Assembly (NCBI RefSeq): GCF_937958065.1
Contig: NZ_CALFXI010000027.1
Span: forward strand, 62,001-126,000
From: an uncultured Steroidobacter sp.
Lineage (GTDB): Bacteria > Pseudomonadota > Gammaproteobacteria > Steroidobacterales > Steroidobacteraceae
DNA length: 64,000 nucleotides
Direction of reading: 5' to 3'
The notes beneath the pieces were generated by a model. That model had not been told where the DNA came from. It searched no databases and saw only the letters and a program-made list of their open reading frames with translations. Every line of letters starts with the position of its first letter. Within the stretch, counting starts at the first letter, position 1. A program made the position numbers and the translations under genes. Positions 9,264 to 19,300 of this stretch are shown piece after piece.

Positions 9264-9548
9264 CTAGCTGTCGAGCTGATCGCGAACCGTATCGCGCCGG
9301 ACCAGTTTGTTGAAGCGCCCCTCGTCCTGATACAGGAACGCCAGCTCGTTGGCATCGAACGATTCGAAGAACTCGTCCCAGGAAATCTTCTCCAGGGTCT
9401 GCTGGCCGGAGAAGCCGGGAAAATCTATACGCAGGATGCCGGGATCGTGCTTACCGCCGGTGCTCTTCACATGCGCCGGACAGCCGCCATGTTTCTCGAC
9501 CCATTGGCGGATGGTGTCGTGATCGACCGTGGCTTTGGCTGATGCCAT
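9264..9548 (-). CDS. Small conserved acidic protein of unknown function
   Basis: A 94-residue soluble protein beginning with a short helix (DHDTIRQWVEKHGG), then a segment (GILRIDFPGFSG) and an acidic stretch with WDEFFESFDANELAFLYQDE. I recognise this as a widespread small family in bacterial genomes whose members are sometimes labelled after a glucan-branching-enzyme neighbour, without evidence of such activity. The start is supported by GAGGAG about ten bases before ATG 9548. It is transcribed in the same direction as fds but 138 bp upstream, so it may or may not be cotranscribed. Function unknown. Confidence 0.75.
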   Translation of the reverse strand: MASAKATVDHDTIRQWVEKHGGCPAHVKSTGGKHDPGILRIDFPGFSGQQTLEKISWDEFFESFDANELAFLYQDEGRFNKLVRRDTVRDQLDS

Positions 9549-9631
9549 GACTGTGCTCCTCGATAAAAGACTGTGCCCCGGTAACGCACCCCAATCGAGT
9601 CGGATCCCGCACCTGCGGAAAATCGCAGCGC

Positions 9632-10465
9632 TCAGCGACCGCCCTTGCTCGCGAGCACACCGTCGCCGTGCAGCCTGGTCTTCAGGCCGCTGCGCATCAG
9701 GCGCGTTGCGACTTCGTTGGGCACGTCGCGGCCTGTGGTGAGCTTGTTCGGCGTGCCGGTGTAATGAAACATTCGGCCGCCGCGTTTCAGAACTCGCGCC
9801 AGCTGGTCGTAAAGCACCTGCGAGTACAGCTCGCCGGCGATGCCGAAGCGGGGCGGGTCGTGGAGAATGGCATCGACGGACGCATCCGGCAGCTCGACGA
9901 TTTTCGCCGTGACATCGCCTTGCGTCAGTGACAGCACCCCACCCGCCTGCGGCGACCAGGGATTGAGGCTGCGCAGCCAGATGACGTCCGGGTTCTTCTC
10001 AAACGAAATGATCCGCGCCGCGCCTCCCTCCAGGCACCACGCGGCGAAGTAACCCAAGCCACCGCAGGTATCGAGCACCACCTGGCCCCGCGGCTCGATC
10101 AACGCTACCTTCGCTTGCGCATCCTGAAACGGCGACACCTTCTCGCTGGGCAACATCTTGATCCCATCGATCTCGAAGGTGGGCGGGCCCCACTCGGTCG
10201 GCACCAGCTTGATGAGCGACGAGCTGTAGCGAGACACGGGCGCGAACTCGCCGTCTCGCCAGTAATAAACAGTGCGCTCCTTGCACTTCTCCAGATACGG
10301 ATAGCGCCGGCCCTGCCAGCTCCAGCCGGATTCATCGATCGTCACCGTCGTCGTCGTGCGATCCAGATCGAGCGAGCACGCGATCTCGCGAGCCCCCGCG
10401 CGCAGCGCTTTTCGCAACTGCTCGTGAACCTTCAATGTCAGCAATGGCTGTGTCATGCGCGCCAT
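9632..10465 (-). CDS. Class I SAM-dependent methyltransferase, substrate unknown
   Basis: About 277 residues. The central Rossmann fold shows motif I VLDTCGGLGYFA, the acidic strand end ISFEKNP, and a motif IV-like HDPPRFG; the N-terminal 120 residues form a separate domain with the segments ESGWSWQG and YPYLEKCKER. The HDPPRF signature resembles base- or RNA-directed and spermidine-synthase-like enzymes, but I cannot assign the substrate. Starts are ambiguous: GTG 10483, ATG 10465 and ATG 10456 are in frame without a strong ribosome-binding site. It stands alone, 83 bp before the small conserved gene on the same strand. Confidence 0.8.
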   Translation of the reverse strand: MARMTQPLLTLKVHEQLRKALRAGAREIACSLDLDRTTTTVTIDESGWSWQGRRYPYLEKCKERTVYYWRDGEFAPVSRYSSSLIKLVPTEWGPPTFEIDGIKMLPSEKVSPFQDAQAKVALIEPRGQVVLDTCGGLGYFAAWCLEGGAARIISFEKNPDVIWLRSLNPWSPQAGGVLSLTQGDVTAKIVELPDASVDAILHDPPRFGIAGELYSQVLYDQLARVLKRGGRMFHYTGTPNKLTTGRDVPNEVATRLMRSGLKTRLHGDGVLASKGGR

Positions 10466-10600
10466 GATACCGGGGATATGCACGCTTGTTGCCCGATCTA
10501 CAGACCTGGATCGCGGCCCGGTGAAACCGATGCGCGAGAACCATCGAACAGGCGCAGGACCGGCAGCGATTCCGGCTGCGAGGGCGTGCAGAAAAACTTC

Positions 10601-10625
10601 CTACTGTCACGAATCACGACAGTAG
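10601..10625. promoter_or_regulatory. Perfect 8-bp inverted repeat upstream of the PEP-CTERM gene
   Basis: CTACTGTC, nine spacer bases, then GACAGTAG. It lies 75 bp before the PEP-CTERM gene in the divergent intergenic space. It could be a regulator-binding site. Read on the minus strand, the stem is followed by a GAAGTTTTTC tract and so also looks terminator-like, but no minus-strand gene ends there. Confidence 0.35.
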
Positions 10626-10700
10626 CGCGCGCCGACGTAGCGCGTACACTGAAGCTGCGTTCGGCGATTTCACTTATCGGGGTGGAGACAGGGAGACCGA

Positions 10701-11369
10701 ATGATGCGCAAAGCGACTCTTTGGGCAACGTGCGTTGGCTTGATCTGGTCGGCGAGCGCCTCGGCCGTTCCGGTTTATTACACGTACGGTTACTTCGGCG
10801 AAGGTCGCAGCTACGAGAACGGCGACGAAGCATCGTTCCGGTTCACGATGGAATATGACGTGGATATCCAACCCACCTACCTGAACAGCAGCGGCATGCT
10901 GGTCACGCAGCTGGATCAGGGCCTGCACACCAACCCGAGCGATCCCTGGTTCGGTCACTATCAACTGGATTATTTTCACGCGCGCCTGGCCGGCACTACC
11001 GAAGCGCTGGACTGGGACCTGTCGCTACCGAATGAAAGCACCAGCTTTCGTCAGTTTCTCGGCCCGAATCCGCAACAGCCCCTGTATGAAGACGTGATTC
11101 GCTGGGAGTCGGGCGATTATTTCATTCAGCTGGTGCGCACGTCGGTCATCGATGCCCCGCTCGGCCACAACTTTTCGTTCATCGCCGACATCGGCCTCGG
11201 CCAGAACATGATCTGCCTGGGCACCTGCGGTGAGAACCTGCGGCTGGTGGCCGTGTCCCCGACCCACAACATTCCCGAGCCTGCAACCCTGGGCTTGCTG
11301 ACGCTCGGCGCCGGGCTCGCGATCGGCGTGAAGCGCCGGCGTGTGGCGAAAAAGAGCGCCCGCGCCTGA
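10701..11369 (+). CDS. PEP-CTERM sorting-domain secreted protein
   Basis: A 222-residue exported protein. It has an N-terminal signal peptide (MMRKATLWATCVGLIWSASA, cleaved around residue 22) and a textbook C-terminal exosortase signal: IPEPATLGLL, a hydrophobic helix, then a basic cluster KRRR. The sorting enzyme is expected elsewhere in the genome. Known biology of the family: processing and release to the surface or extracellular matrix, often linked to exopolysaccharide. The body between the signals is a predicted beta-rich, Tyr/Asp-rich domain with a late cysteine pair (CLGTC) and no recognised fold. GGGAGA precedes the tandem ATGs at 10701 and 10704; the second gives better spacing. Confidence 0.88.
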   Translation: MMRKATLWATCVGLIWSASASAVPVYYTYGYFGEGRSYENGDEASFRFTMEYDVDIQPTYLNSSGMLVTQLDQGLHTNPSDPWFGHYQLDYFHARLAGTTEALDWDLSLPNESTSFRQFLGPNPQQPLYEDVIRWESGDYFIQLVRTSVIDAPLGHNFSFIADIGLGQNMICLGTCGENLRLVAVSPTHNIPEPATLGLLTLGAGLAIGVKRRRVAKKSARA

Positions 11370-11394
11370 CGCGAGCGCCCCCGCCCCCTTTCCA

Positions 11395-12849
11395 TCAAGG
11401 CATCTTCACGCGCATCGGCATCGGCAACGATGCCGTGCGACTGGGCATCGGCGCGCGATCCGCTGGCGTCAGGCCCGTGACCAATTGATCGATACGCACG
11501 GACTGCCCGGTCTTGAAGCACTGGTTGGCCGCGGCACCGATCAGCATCGAATAAGCGCCGCCGCGCTCGTCCGACGCCCGCTTGTATTTATCCGCCGGCG
11601 CATCGCCGAAGATCTCATTCAACATCACATCATCGCCACCGCCGTGACCGCCCGTCCCCGTCCAGGGCTCGATCTCGCGCGGCGCGCCTCGCAACGGAAC
11701 GATCCGCGTGATCACACCATCATCCTTGATCTTTCCTTGGGTTTCGTCGGCGCCCGCGACACCCGCCTGCTCGACCACCGAATGCTCGATGCGGCCCTTG
11801 GTGCCGTTGAACGCGATGTGATAACCCTCCCAGGCGTTGAATGCATTGAGCGAGTAACTCAGCGTCGTGCCGGTGTCGTATCGGACCACGACATTCATCG
11901 TGTCTTCGATGTCGATCTCCGGACGCCACACGCACTGATCGCGGAAGTAGCCATCGTGCTGCTCGTTGTCCAGGTACAGCGCCTTCAATCCCGCATCGGC
12001 GGCGAGATCGAAATAAAACGTGCAGGTCCCCTGCTCGGGGCAGGTCCGGCAGCGCTGGTGATGCCCCTTCAGCCCCATGCGCCTGGCCATCTGCGGTGTG
12101 TAGAACTCTCGCTTGCCCACCGCGACCACCGATTCCGGCTGCGCGCCCAGCCACCAGTTCACCAGATCGAAATGATGCGTGGCCTTGTGGATCATCAGGC
12201 CGCCGGAGACGGCTTTATTGCTGTGCCAGCGGCGGAAATAGTCCGCGCCATGCACGGTGTTCAACAGCCAGTTGAAGTCGACCGACAGAACGTCGCCGAT
12301 GTCGCCGTTCATCAGCATCTCTTTGATCTGCGTGCGCGGCGGCGAATATCGATAATTGAAAGTCACCCGCACGTGCCGACCATTGCGCTTGCACGCATCG
12401 AGAATGGCCTGGGCCTTTTCGGCGGTCGTGGTCATCGGCTTCTCGGTGATCACATCGCAACCGGCGTCCAGCGCCCGCACGATGTAATCGTCGTGAGTGG
12501 CATCGGGCGAAGTGACGATGACCGTGTGCGGCTTGGTTTCGCGAATCATCCGATCGAAATCGGCCGCGCTGTAGACCTTCGGCTTGCTCGCGCCGGTCGC
12601 GGCAATGGTCCTGGCGGCCAGCGCCGCGCGGCCGGGATTGTTATCGCTCACCCCAACCACTTCGTTGGCGTCGCGAAATCTGCCCGTGATTGCGTTCGTA
12701 TACATGCGTGAGCGCGAGCCCAGACCGACCACCGCGAAGCGCTTCCTGGGCGCGGCGGCATAGGCGGTGCCCGCCAGACCGAGCGCGACGGCACCGGCCG
12801 ACTTGAGCACGGTGCGTCGATCGAGGCCGACCGAATCTTTGTCATTCAT
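11395..12849 (-). CDS. Tat-exported Gfo/Idh/MocA-family oxidoreductase
   Basis: A 484-residue NAD(P)-dependent oxidoreductase of the glucose-fructose oxidoreductase/inositol dehydrogenase superfamily. A Tat signal precedes the enzyme (DRRTVLKSAGAVALGLAG). The Rossmann domain starts with FAVVGLGSRSRMY and includes the family EKPM motif (VITEKPMTTT). Unusually, the C-terminal substrate domain holds a cysteine cluster HHQRCRTCPEQGTC near residue 265 that could bind a metal. Neighbouring carbohydrate genes (TonB receptor, GH43) suggest a sugar or sugar-acid substrate in the periplasm, as for Tat-exported GH109-like relatives; that is inference. It is transcribed divergently from the TonB receptor gene. 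Confidence 0.88.
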   Translation of the reverse strand: MNDKDSVGLDRRTVLKSAGAVALGLAGTAYAAAPRKRFAVVGLGSRSRMYTNAITGRFRDANEVVGVSDNNPGRAALAARTIAATGASKPKVYSAADFDRMIRETKPHTVIVTSPDATHDDYIVRALDAGCDVITEKPMTTTAEKAQAILDACKRNGRHVRVTFNYRYSPPRTQIKEMLMNGDIGDVLSVDFNWLLNTVHGADYFRRWHSNKAVSGGLMIHKATHHFDLVNWWLGAQPESVVAVGKREFYTPQMARRMGLKGHHQRCRTCPEQGTCTFYFDLAADAGLKALYLDNEQHDGYFRDQCVWRPEIDIEDTMNVVVRYDTGTTLSYSLNAFNAWEGYHIAFNGTKGRIEHSVVEQAGVAGADETQGKIKDDGVITRIVPLRGAPREIEPWTGTGGHGGGDDVMLNEIFGDAPADKYKRASDERGGAYSMLIGAAANQCFKTGQSVRIDQLVTGLTPADRAPMPSRTASLPMPMRVKMP

Positions 12850-13193
12850 GCATGAACCCCTGGAAAATAAGTGTTTTGCTGCCGGTCACGAGCCTGGCGC
12901 CGGAACCCGGGCGAGCGCCTGGCAGAAATATTTGTCTGCTAAATGCCGCTGCCCTGTCGATCGACGGCGAGCGCGATCGAGCCACGCCTGCGTCGCTCGA
13001 CCTCTAGCCAATTTCAATCAACTATGATAATTCTCGCTCATTGCCGGTCACGACGGCAAGAAATGATAGCGGTAACTCGCAGGGGGAGGCACCGGATGCG
13101 ACCGGCATGAGCCGGTCATCATCAAAATGATTCAAAACCGCTCACGCCAGGGCGCGGGCGAGCCACAAAATTTTCTTCATAGGGGGCTATGAA
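12850..13193. other. Divergent intergenic region, no gene seen
   Basis: 344 bp between the Tat oxidoreductase and the TonB receptor. No protein-like frame is present. It contains the LacI-type palindrome listed at 13064, several short repeats of the word CCGGTCA, and a strong AGGGGG ribosome-binding site shortly before the receptor start. Both promoters of the divergent pair must lie here. Confidence 0.6.
13064..13077. promoter_or_regulatory. LacI-type operator-like palindrome (TGATAGCGGTAACT)
   Basis: An imperfect 14-bp palindrome centred on CG, 117 bp before the TonB receptor start. From memory it agrees at 11 of 14 positions with the xyl-box TGGTAGCGCTAACA bound by LacI-family xylose regulators in Caulobacter and Xanthomonas. 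The receptor plus GH43 context fits that kind of control. No LacI gene is in the window. A closely related site lies at 36696. Confidence 0.4.
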
Positions 13194-16100
13194 ATGATCG
13201 GGAGATGGAAACATCGCCGGCGGGCGGCTGCGCTCGGCTTCGGCGTGGTAGTCGCGGGTTCTGCTTTTGGCGCGGTGGCAGTGGCACAGGACACGCAGCG
13301 AGCCGAAGTGGAAGAGGTGCTGGTGACAGGTTCGAGAATCGCGCGCGCGGGCATCGACACCTCGACGCCGGTCAGCGTCATCGGTGTGGAAGAAATAAAA
13401 CTCTCGGGCGCGCCCAACGTCGAAAAGATCCTGAGCGACGCGCCTCAATTCGTGGCCTCCACCAACGGTGGCGCCACAGCCAACACGGTACCGGGCGGCA
13501 CTGCCGACGTGAATCTGCGCGGCTTCGGTGCCTCTCGCAATCTGGTGCTGGTCAACGGACGACGCTTCGCGATCTATGGCCCGGAACAGGTCACCGACCT
13601 CAACACCATTCCCACTGCACTGATCGAGCGGACCGAAGTCGTGACTGGCGGCTCCTCCGCCGTGTATGGCTCCGACGCCATCACCGGCGTCGTCAACTTC
13701 ATCATGCGGGATGACTTCGAAGGCGTCGAAGCCACGGCGCAAACCAGTTACGACAGCCCGACGACCACGCCGACCTACAACATCGATCTCACCGTCGGCG
13801 GTAACTTCGCCGAGGGCCGCGGTAACGCGGTCGTGTCCGTGAATTATCTGAATCGCGGCTCCATCACTCGTGGCCAGCGCGGCGAATGGGCGTACGACTC
13901 CTTGTCCGACGGCTGCGTGACACCGGAGTCTTTCAGCCGCGATCGTGCCGGCGTCCCGGTGTCCGTTCCCTCGGGCTCGACCTGTCGTGCCGCTGGCGGC
14001 GTGCCCGGCCTGATCGCGGGCGGCAGCGGCGACATTCCAAACGGCCGCTTCACCGGCGTGCCGCTGGCAAATTCGTCAACGTCGAATCCTGGCTTGAATG
14101 CCGCGCTGGCCGCCGCGGGCCTGACCGGGATGAGCTCGCGGGGTTTCACATTCAACGACGACGGCACGGCGGTGCGTCCCGCGCTCACGCCGCAGGACGA
14201 CTTCAATCTCGGCCCGGACAATTATCTGCAAGTGCCGCAGGAACGCTGGATGGTGAACGCGTTCAGCCATTACGACTTCACCGACAAGGCGACCGGCTAT
14301 CTGGAATTCCACTTCAGCAACAACCGCGTCGATCAGCAGCTGGCGCCGACCAACATCAGCGGCCCCTTCCTGTTCAACGTCGACAACCCCTATCTCCAGA
14401 ACCTTCCCGGGATGAACGAGCTGCTGCGTCAACTGGATCTCGCGGAGACCGGTCCGACCACGGTGACGACAGGGTCGAGCTCGCGCGTCAACAATCCGAA
14501 TGACGGCCTGGCGGTTCTGAACGTCGGCCGTCGATTGGTCGAAGTCGGCTTGCGCGAGAACGTTTCTGATCGCAATGTCTGGCGCATGGCGCTGGGCATG
14601 CGCGGCGACATCGGCGATGTCTCGGAGAACTTCCTCCGCAACCTCTCCTACGATGTCTACTACACCTTCGCGCGCACCGAAGAGACGAGTCGCCAGTCGG
14701 GCAACGTTTCTCGCAGCCGCTTCCAGAGCGCCCTGTTGTCGAGCGGGGGCGCGGCGCCGGTGCTCAATATCTTCGGCCAGAACATATCGGGCGACGCTGT
14801 GAGCGCCGTCGCCATCGGCGCGACCAATGTCACTGAAGCAGAGCTGCAGGTTGCGGCCGCAACGCTGTCCGGCCAGATCTTCGATCTGCCCGCCGGCCCA
14901 CTGGCCTTCTCGCTCGGCGCCGAGTGGCGGTATGCGTCGTCAAAATTCACGCCGGACGAGTTCCTGCGCTCGGGCGACGTGGTGGGCTTCAATCCCGGCC
15001 TGCCGACCGAAGGCGACGTGACCGCGAAGGAGGTGTTTGGCGAATTGCGCATTCCGCTGCTCGCCGGCTTGCCGTTCATCGACAATCTCACAGCGAACGG
15101 CGCTTTCCGAATGTCCGATTACGATCTGGACGGCGTGGGCAAGGTCTGGACCTATCTCTATGGCCTGGACTGGCGTTTGAATGCAGACCTCGCGTTCCGC
15201 GGTCAATTCCAACGGGCCATTCGCGCGCCCAACGTGGCCGACCTTTACGGCGGCCTGCGCCAGAGCGTCGAACCGGCGACCGATCCTTGCTCCGACAAAC
15301 AACCTGCCTCCGGCCAGACCGACGCCGTACGTCAGTTGTGTATCGCCAGCGGTGTTCCGGCTTCGTCCGTGTTCACCGCGGGCGTGCAACCGAACACCAT
15401 CATCCCAGCCTTGTTCGGCGGCAATCCCAACGTCGGCGAAGAAGAATCCGACACGCGCACCTTCGGCGTGGTGATCACCCCGCAAGCCCTGCCGAAGCTC
15501 GCGGTGACACTGGACTACTTCGACATTTCGCTCGACGGCGCGATCGCGCAGCTCGGCGGCGGCCTGAACAACACGTTGAATCTGTGCTTCAACATCATTC
15601 AGGACATCAACAGCGAGTTCTGCCAGGCCATCAACCGCAATCCGGTGACCGGCGAAATCAGCGTGCCGTACTACGCCGAGATCCGGCAGGCGAACACCGG
15701 CGGGCTGGAAACTTCGGGCTACGATTTCACGGCGCGTTACGGCTTCGACTTCGGCTTCGGCCTGTTCGGCAACGGCAGCACGCTGGACATCAGCACGGCG
15801 TGGACCAAGACGAACGAGTTCACGTCGACGCCGGTGCAGGCGTTCCCGAATGTGAAGAACCGCTGCGTCGGCGCTTACGGCACCACTTGCGGCGAGCCCA
15901 TTCCCGAATACAAGGGCGTGACCCGCTTCACCTGGACCACCGGACCGCTGAGCCTGAGCCTGCGGCATCGATACATCGACGACGTGACCGTGGATCGTTA
16001 TCTGCTGCCGCAGCGGGCCGGCGCCACGCCGCCGGCCTACGCCGACCTGGTGAATCCCCGCCTGGCCGCGCAGAACTATCTCGACCTGTCCTTCTCTTAT

Positions 16101-16262
16101 GACTGGGGCGACAAGGTGGAATTCTTCGGCGGCGTGAACAACCTAACCGACGACGATCCGCCAGTGGTCGGCAGCGCGCAGATCCGTGCCAATACGTGGC
16201 CCGCGACCTACGACTACAACGGCCGCACCATGTTCATCGGGATGACGGTCCGCACGTTATGA
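13194..16262 (+). CDS. TonB-dependent outer-membrane receptor (carbohydrate-type)
   Basis: A 1022-residue receptor for energised uptake across the outer membrane. Signal peptide at residues 1-31, then the typical EEVLVTGSRI segment and the plug domain (LSDAPQFV, NLRGFGASRNLVLVNGRR, TGGSSAVYGSDAITGVVNF). The remainder is the 22-strand barrel and ends with an aromatic-rich C terminus (YNGRTMFIGMTVRTL). The strong RBS is AGGGGG just before ATG 13194. Length and style match the large sugar-oligomer receptors of Xanthomonadales, Caulobacterales and Alteromonadales. The glycosidase gene begins 65 bp downstream on the same strand, suggesting a plant-polysaccharide oligomer as ligand, probably arabinose- or xylose-containing. 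Confidence 0.93.
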   Translation: MIGRWKHRRRAAALGFGVVVAGSAFGAVAVAQDTQRAEVEEVLVTGSRIARAGIDTSTPVSVIGVEEIKLSGAPNVEKILSDAPQFVASTNGGATANTVPGGTADVNLRGFGASRNLVLVNGRRFAIYGPEQVTDLNTIPTALIERTEVVTGGSSAVYGSDAITGVVNFIMRDDFEGVEATAQTSYDSPTTTPTYNIDLTVGGNFAEGRGNAVVSVNYLNRGSITRGQRGEWAYDSLSDGCVTPESFSRDRAGVPVSVPSGSTCRAAGGVPGLIAGGSGDIPNGRFTGVPLANSSTSNPGLNAALAAAGLTGMSSRGFTFNDDGTAVRPALTPQDDFNLGPDNYLQVPQERWMVNAFSHYDFTDKATGYLEFHFSNNRVDQQLAPTNISGPFLFNVDNPYLQNLPGMNELLRQLDLAETGPTTVTTGSSSRVNNPNDGLAVLNVGRRLVEVGLRENVSDRNVWRMALGMRGDIGDVSENFLRNLSYDVYYTFARTEETSRQSGNVSRSRFQSALLSSGGAAPVLNIFGQNISGDAVSAVAIGATNVTEAELQVAAATLSGQIFDLPAGPLAFSLGAEWRYASSKFTPDEFLRSGDVVGFNPGLPTEGDVTAKEVFGELRIPLLAGLPFIDNLTANGAFRMSDYDLDGVGKVWTYLYGLDWRLNADLAFRGQFQRAIRAPNVADLYGGLRQSVEPATDPCSDKQPASGQTDAVRQLCIASGVPASSVFTAGVQPNTIIPALFGGNPNVGEEESDTRTFGVVITPQALPKLAVTLDYFDISLDGAIAQLGGGLNNTLNLCFNIIQDINSEFCQAINRNPVTGEISVPYYAEIRQANTGGLETSGYDFTARYGFDFGFGLFGNGSTLDISTAWTKTNEFTSTPVQAFPNVKNRCVGAYGTTCGEPIPEYKGVTRFTWTTGPLSLSLRHRYIDDVTVDRYLLPQRAGATPPAYADLVNPRLAAQNYLDLSFSYDWGDKVEFFGGVNNLTDDDPPVVGSAQIRANTWPATYDYNGRTMFIGMTVRTL

Positions 16263-16327
16263 TCGAGAGGTGGCGGCGTGACGGTCACCCCCATGCTGTC
16301 ACGCCGCCACAGGGAATCTGCGCAAGC

Positions 16328-19300
16328 ATGAAATCGATTGCCGTTGCCTCAATCTCTGCTTTGCTCATGGCTGCGACGCTCGCCGCTCCCGGAAGCGTCG
16401 CGGTTGCCGATTCCCCGCGTTTCTATCGCAATCCCATCCTGCATTCGGATTACTCGGATCCCGATGTCATTCGCGTCGACGACAGCTACTACATGGTGGC
16501 CTCGACCTTTCATTTCTCACCGGGCGTGCCGGTGCTCGAATCCAAGGACCTGGTGCACTGGACGCTGCTCGGTCACGTGCTGCCGCGGCTGAGCTTCGAT
16601 CCCAACTACGACCTGCCCGGTCCGGTGGAATTCGACGACTCCACCGAGCGCATTCCGTTCAACACCAGGATGGGTCATCGGTACGCCGCCGGCGTGTGGG
16701 CACCGTCCATCCGTTTTCACGAGGGGCGCTTCTATGTGTACTTCGCAACGCCCACCGAAGGCGTGTTCATGGCTAGCGCTGCGCGAGCGGCAGGGCCGTG
16801 GAGCGAGCCGGTCAAAGTCATCGACGAGCCCAACCTGGAAGATCCGTGCCCGCTGTGGGACGACGACGGTAACGCCTACCTGATTCATTCGCGCGTCGGC
16901 GCCGGCCCGCTGATCCTGCGCCGAATGTCCGCCGACGGCACCAAGGTACTCGATGCCGGCAAGGTGATCGTCGAAGACCCGCAGCGATTACCCATTCTCG
17001 AAGGCCCGAAACTGCTCAAGCGCGACGGTTACTACTACATCTTCGCGCCCTACGGAGGCGTGGGCGAAGGGCCGCAGGCGGTGCTGCGTTCGAAGAACAT
17101 CTACGGCCCCTACGATGTGCGCACCGTGCTCTCCAAAGGCACCACTCACGTGCAAGCGCCTCATCAGGGCGGTTACGTCGAGACGCCTTCGGGCGAAGGC
17201 TGGTTCCTGCATTTCAACAGCACCGGCGCGTACGGCCGCATCGTTCACATGCAGCCGGTGCGTTGGGAAGACGGTTGGCCAGTGATGGGAGAACTGCTGC
17301 CGGGTGCGCCGAACGGACAACCAGTGCTGTCACATCGTGTGCCGGACGTGGGCGGCAAGATCGAACCGGTGCAAATACAAACGTCCGATGAGTTCTCCGC
17401 GACCACGCTCGGCGTGCAATGGGAGTGGAATCACAATCCGTCCGACGCGCACTGGAGCTTGAGCGAACGCCGCGGTCACTTGCGGCTGAAGGCGCTGCCC
17501 GCGCCGAACTTCGTCAGCGCGAAAAACACGTTGACCCAGGTGCTGCACGGCCGCTCCTCGCAGATCACGACGCGAATTCTGGTTGGCAACATGCGCGACG
17601 GCCAGAAGTCCGGCCTCGCCATGTTCGGCAAGCGCCCCAGCTGGATCGGCCTGACCCAACGCTCCGGCAAGCGTCATCTCACGTTCTCCCATGCGGGCAC
17701 GGACTCGCTCGGCGATGTCATCACCGCCGATTCGCTGTTGCTACGAGTGAACGTAGAGGATGAGTTCGCGCGCTATTCGTACAGCACGGACCAGGGCAAG
17801 ACGTTCAAGCCGTTCGGCACTCGCGCAAAACTGATGTTCAGCTGGTGGAAAGGCGCGCGACCGGCGCTGTTCACCTTCACCTCCGATCCCAAGGGCGGCG
17901 GCATCGCGGATTTCGATTGGGTGCGCGTCGAAGATACCGCCATCGATCGGCAAGCCCTGGTGACCCGGCACACCCCCACGCTGACCCGCATCGACCCTGC
18001 CTCGCCCTTCATGGTCGGCAACGGCAACCTCGCGTTCACTGCCGACATCACCGGGCTGCAAACGTTCCAGGAACAGTATTCGCCGCTGACGCCACTCATG
18101 ACCCAGGCGCAGTGGGCCTGGCACAGCTTCCCGAACCCGAAGCACTATAAATATGAGGACAGCCTCGAGACCATCGATGTTCGCGGACAGCCACGCCAGT
18201 ACCCCTGGCTGCGCGATTGGTCCGAGGCGAAGCGGCCGGAGATTCAATGGCTGCGCGAGAACCCTCACCGATTCTCACTGGGCCGCGTGTCCTTGCATCT
18301 GCTGTCGAAGGACGGCGAGCCGGCGCAGTTCTCCGATCTGCAAGCCACCCGACAAACGCTCGACCTGTGGAGCGGCACCTTGCGCAGCCACTTCGAGATC
18401 GACGGCCAGCCCGTGGACATCGAGACGAGCGTTCATCCGCGGCTCGATCTGGTTCATGTCAGCATCGAGGCTCCGACGATCGAGCCCTCGCGGTTGGGGA
18501 TCGATCTGAAGTTTCCAGGGGTCGCGGCACAACTCAACCCGAACCCGGCGGACTGGGAGCATTCCGAACGCCATACGACCGAAGTGCTCAGCAAGACCGC
18601 GCGGCAGCTCTCCTTGCAGCGTCGCCTCGACGACACGCGCTATTTCGTCGCAGCCGCGAGCGATCAGGATGTCACATTCGATTCGGTGGGTCCGCACTCG
18701 ATTCGGATCCGCCGCAAGGCCGGCGATGGCGTATTCAACCTGAGCGTGCTGTTCTCCCCCGAACGACATGAGACACCGCTGCCGTCGGCATCGGCAACAC
18801 GGCAGGCCGTAACGACGCACTGGGATTCGTATTGGAACAATGGCGGCGTGATCGATTTTTCCGGCAGCACGGATCCTCGCGCACAGGAGCTCGAACGCCG
18901 CGTGGTGCTCTCTCAATATTTGATGGCGCTGAACGCCGCCGGAACCCTGCCGCCTCAGGAAGAAGGCTTGTTCTCCAACAGCTGGAACGGCAAGTTCCAT
19001 CTCGAAATGCATCCCTGGCATGCCGCGCACGTCGCGCTGTGGGGCCGGACCGAGCTGCTCGAACGCAGCATGCCTTGGTATCTACAGCATCTGCCCGAAG
19101 CGAAAGCGCGCGCCGCCTCTCATGGCCTGAGCGGCGCGTGGTGGCCGAAAATGGTCGGCCCCGAAGGCCGCGAGAGCCCGAGCACCATTACGCCCTTCCT
19201 GATGTGGCAGCAGCCGCACCCGATCTTTCTCGCCGAGCTGATTTATCGCGACCGCCCGAATCCGGTGACGCTGGCGCAGTATCGGGACCTGGTGTTCGAG

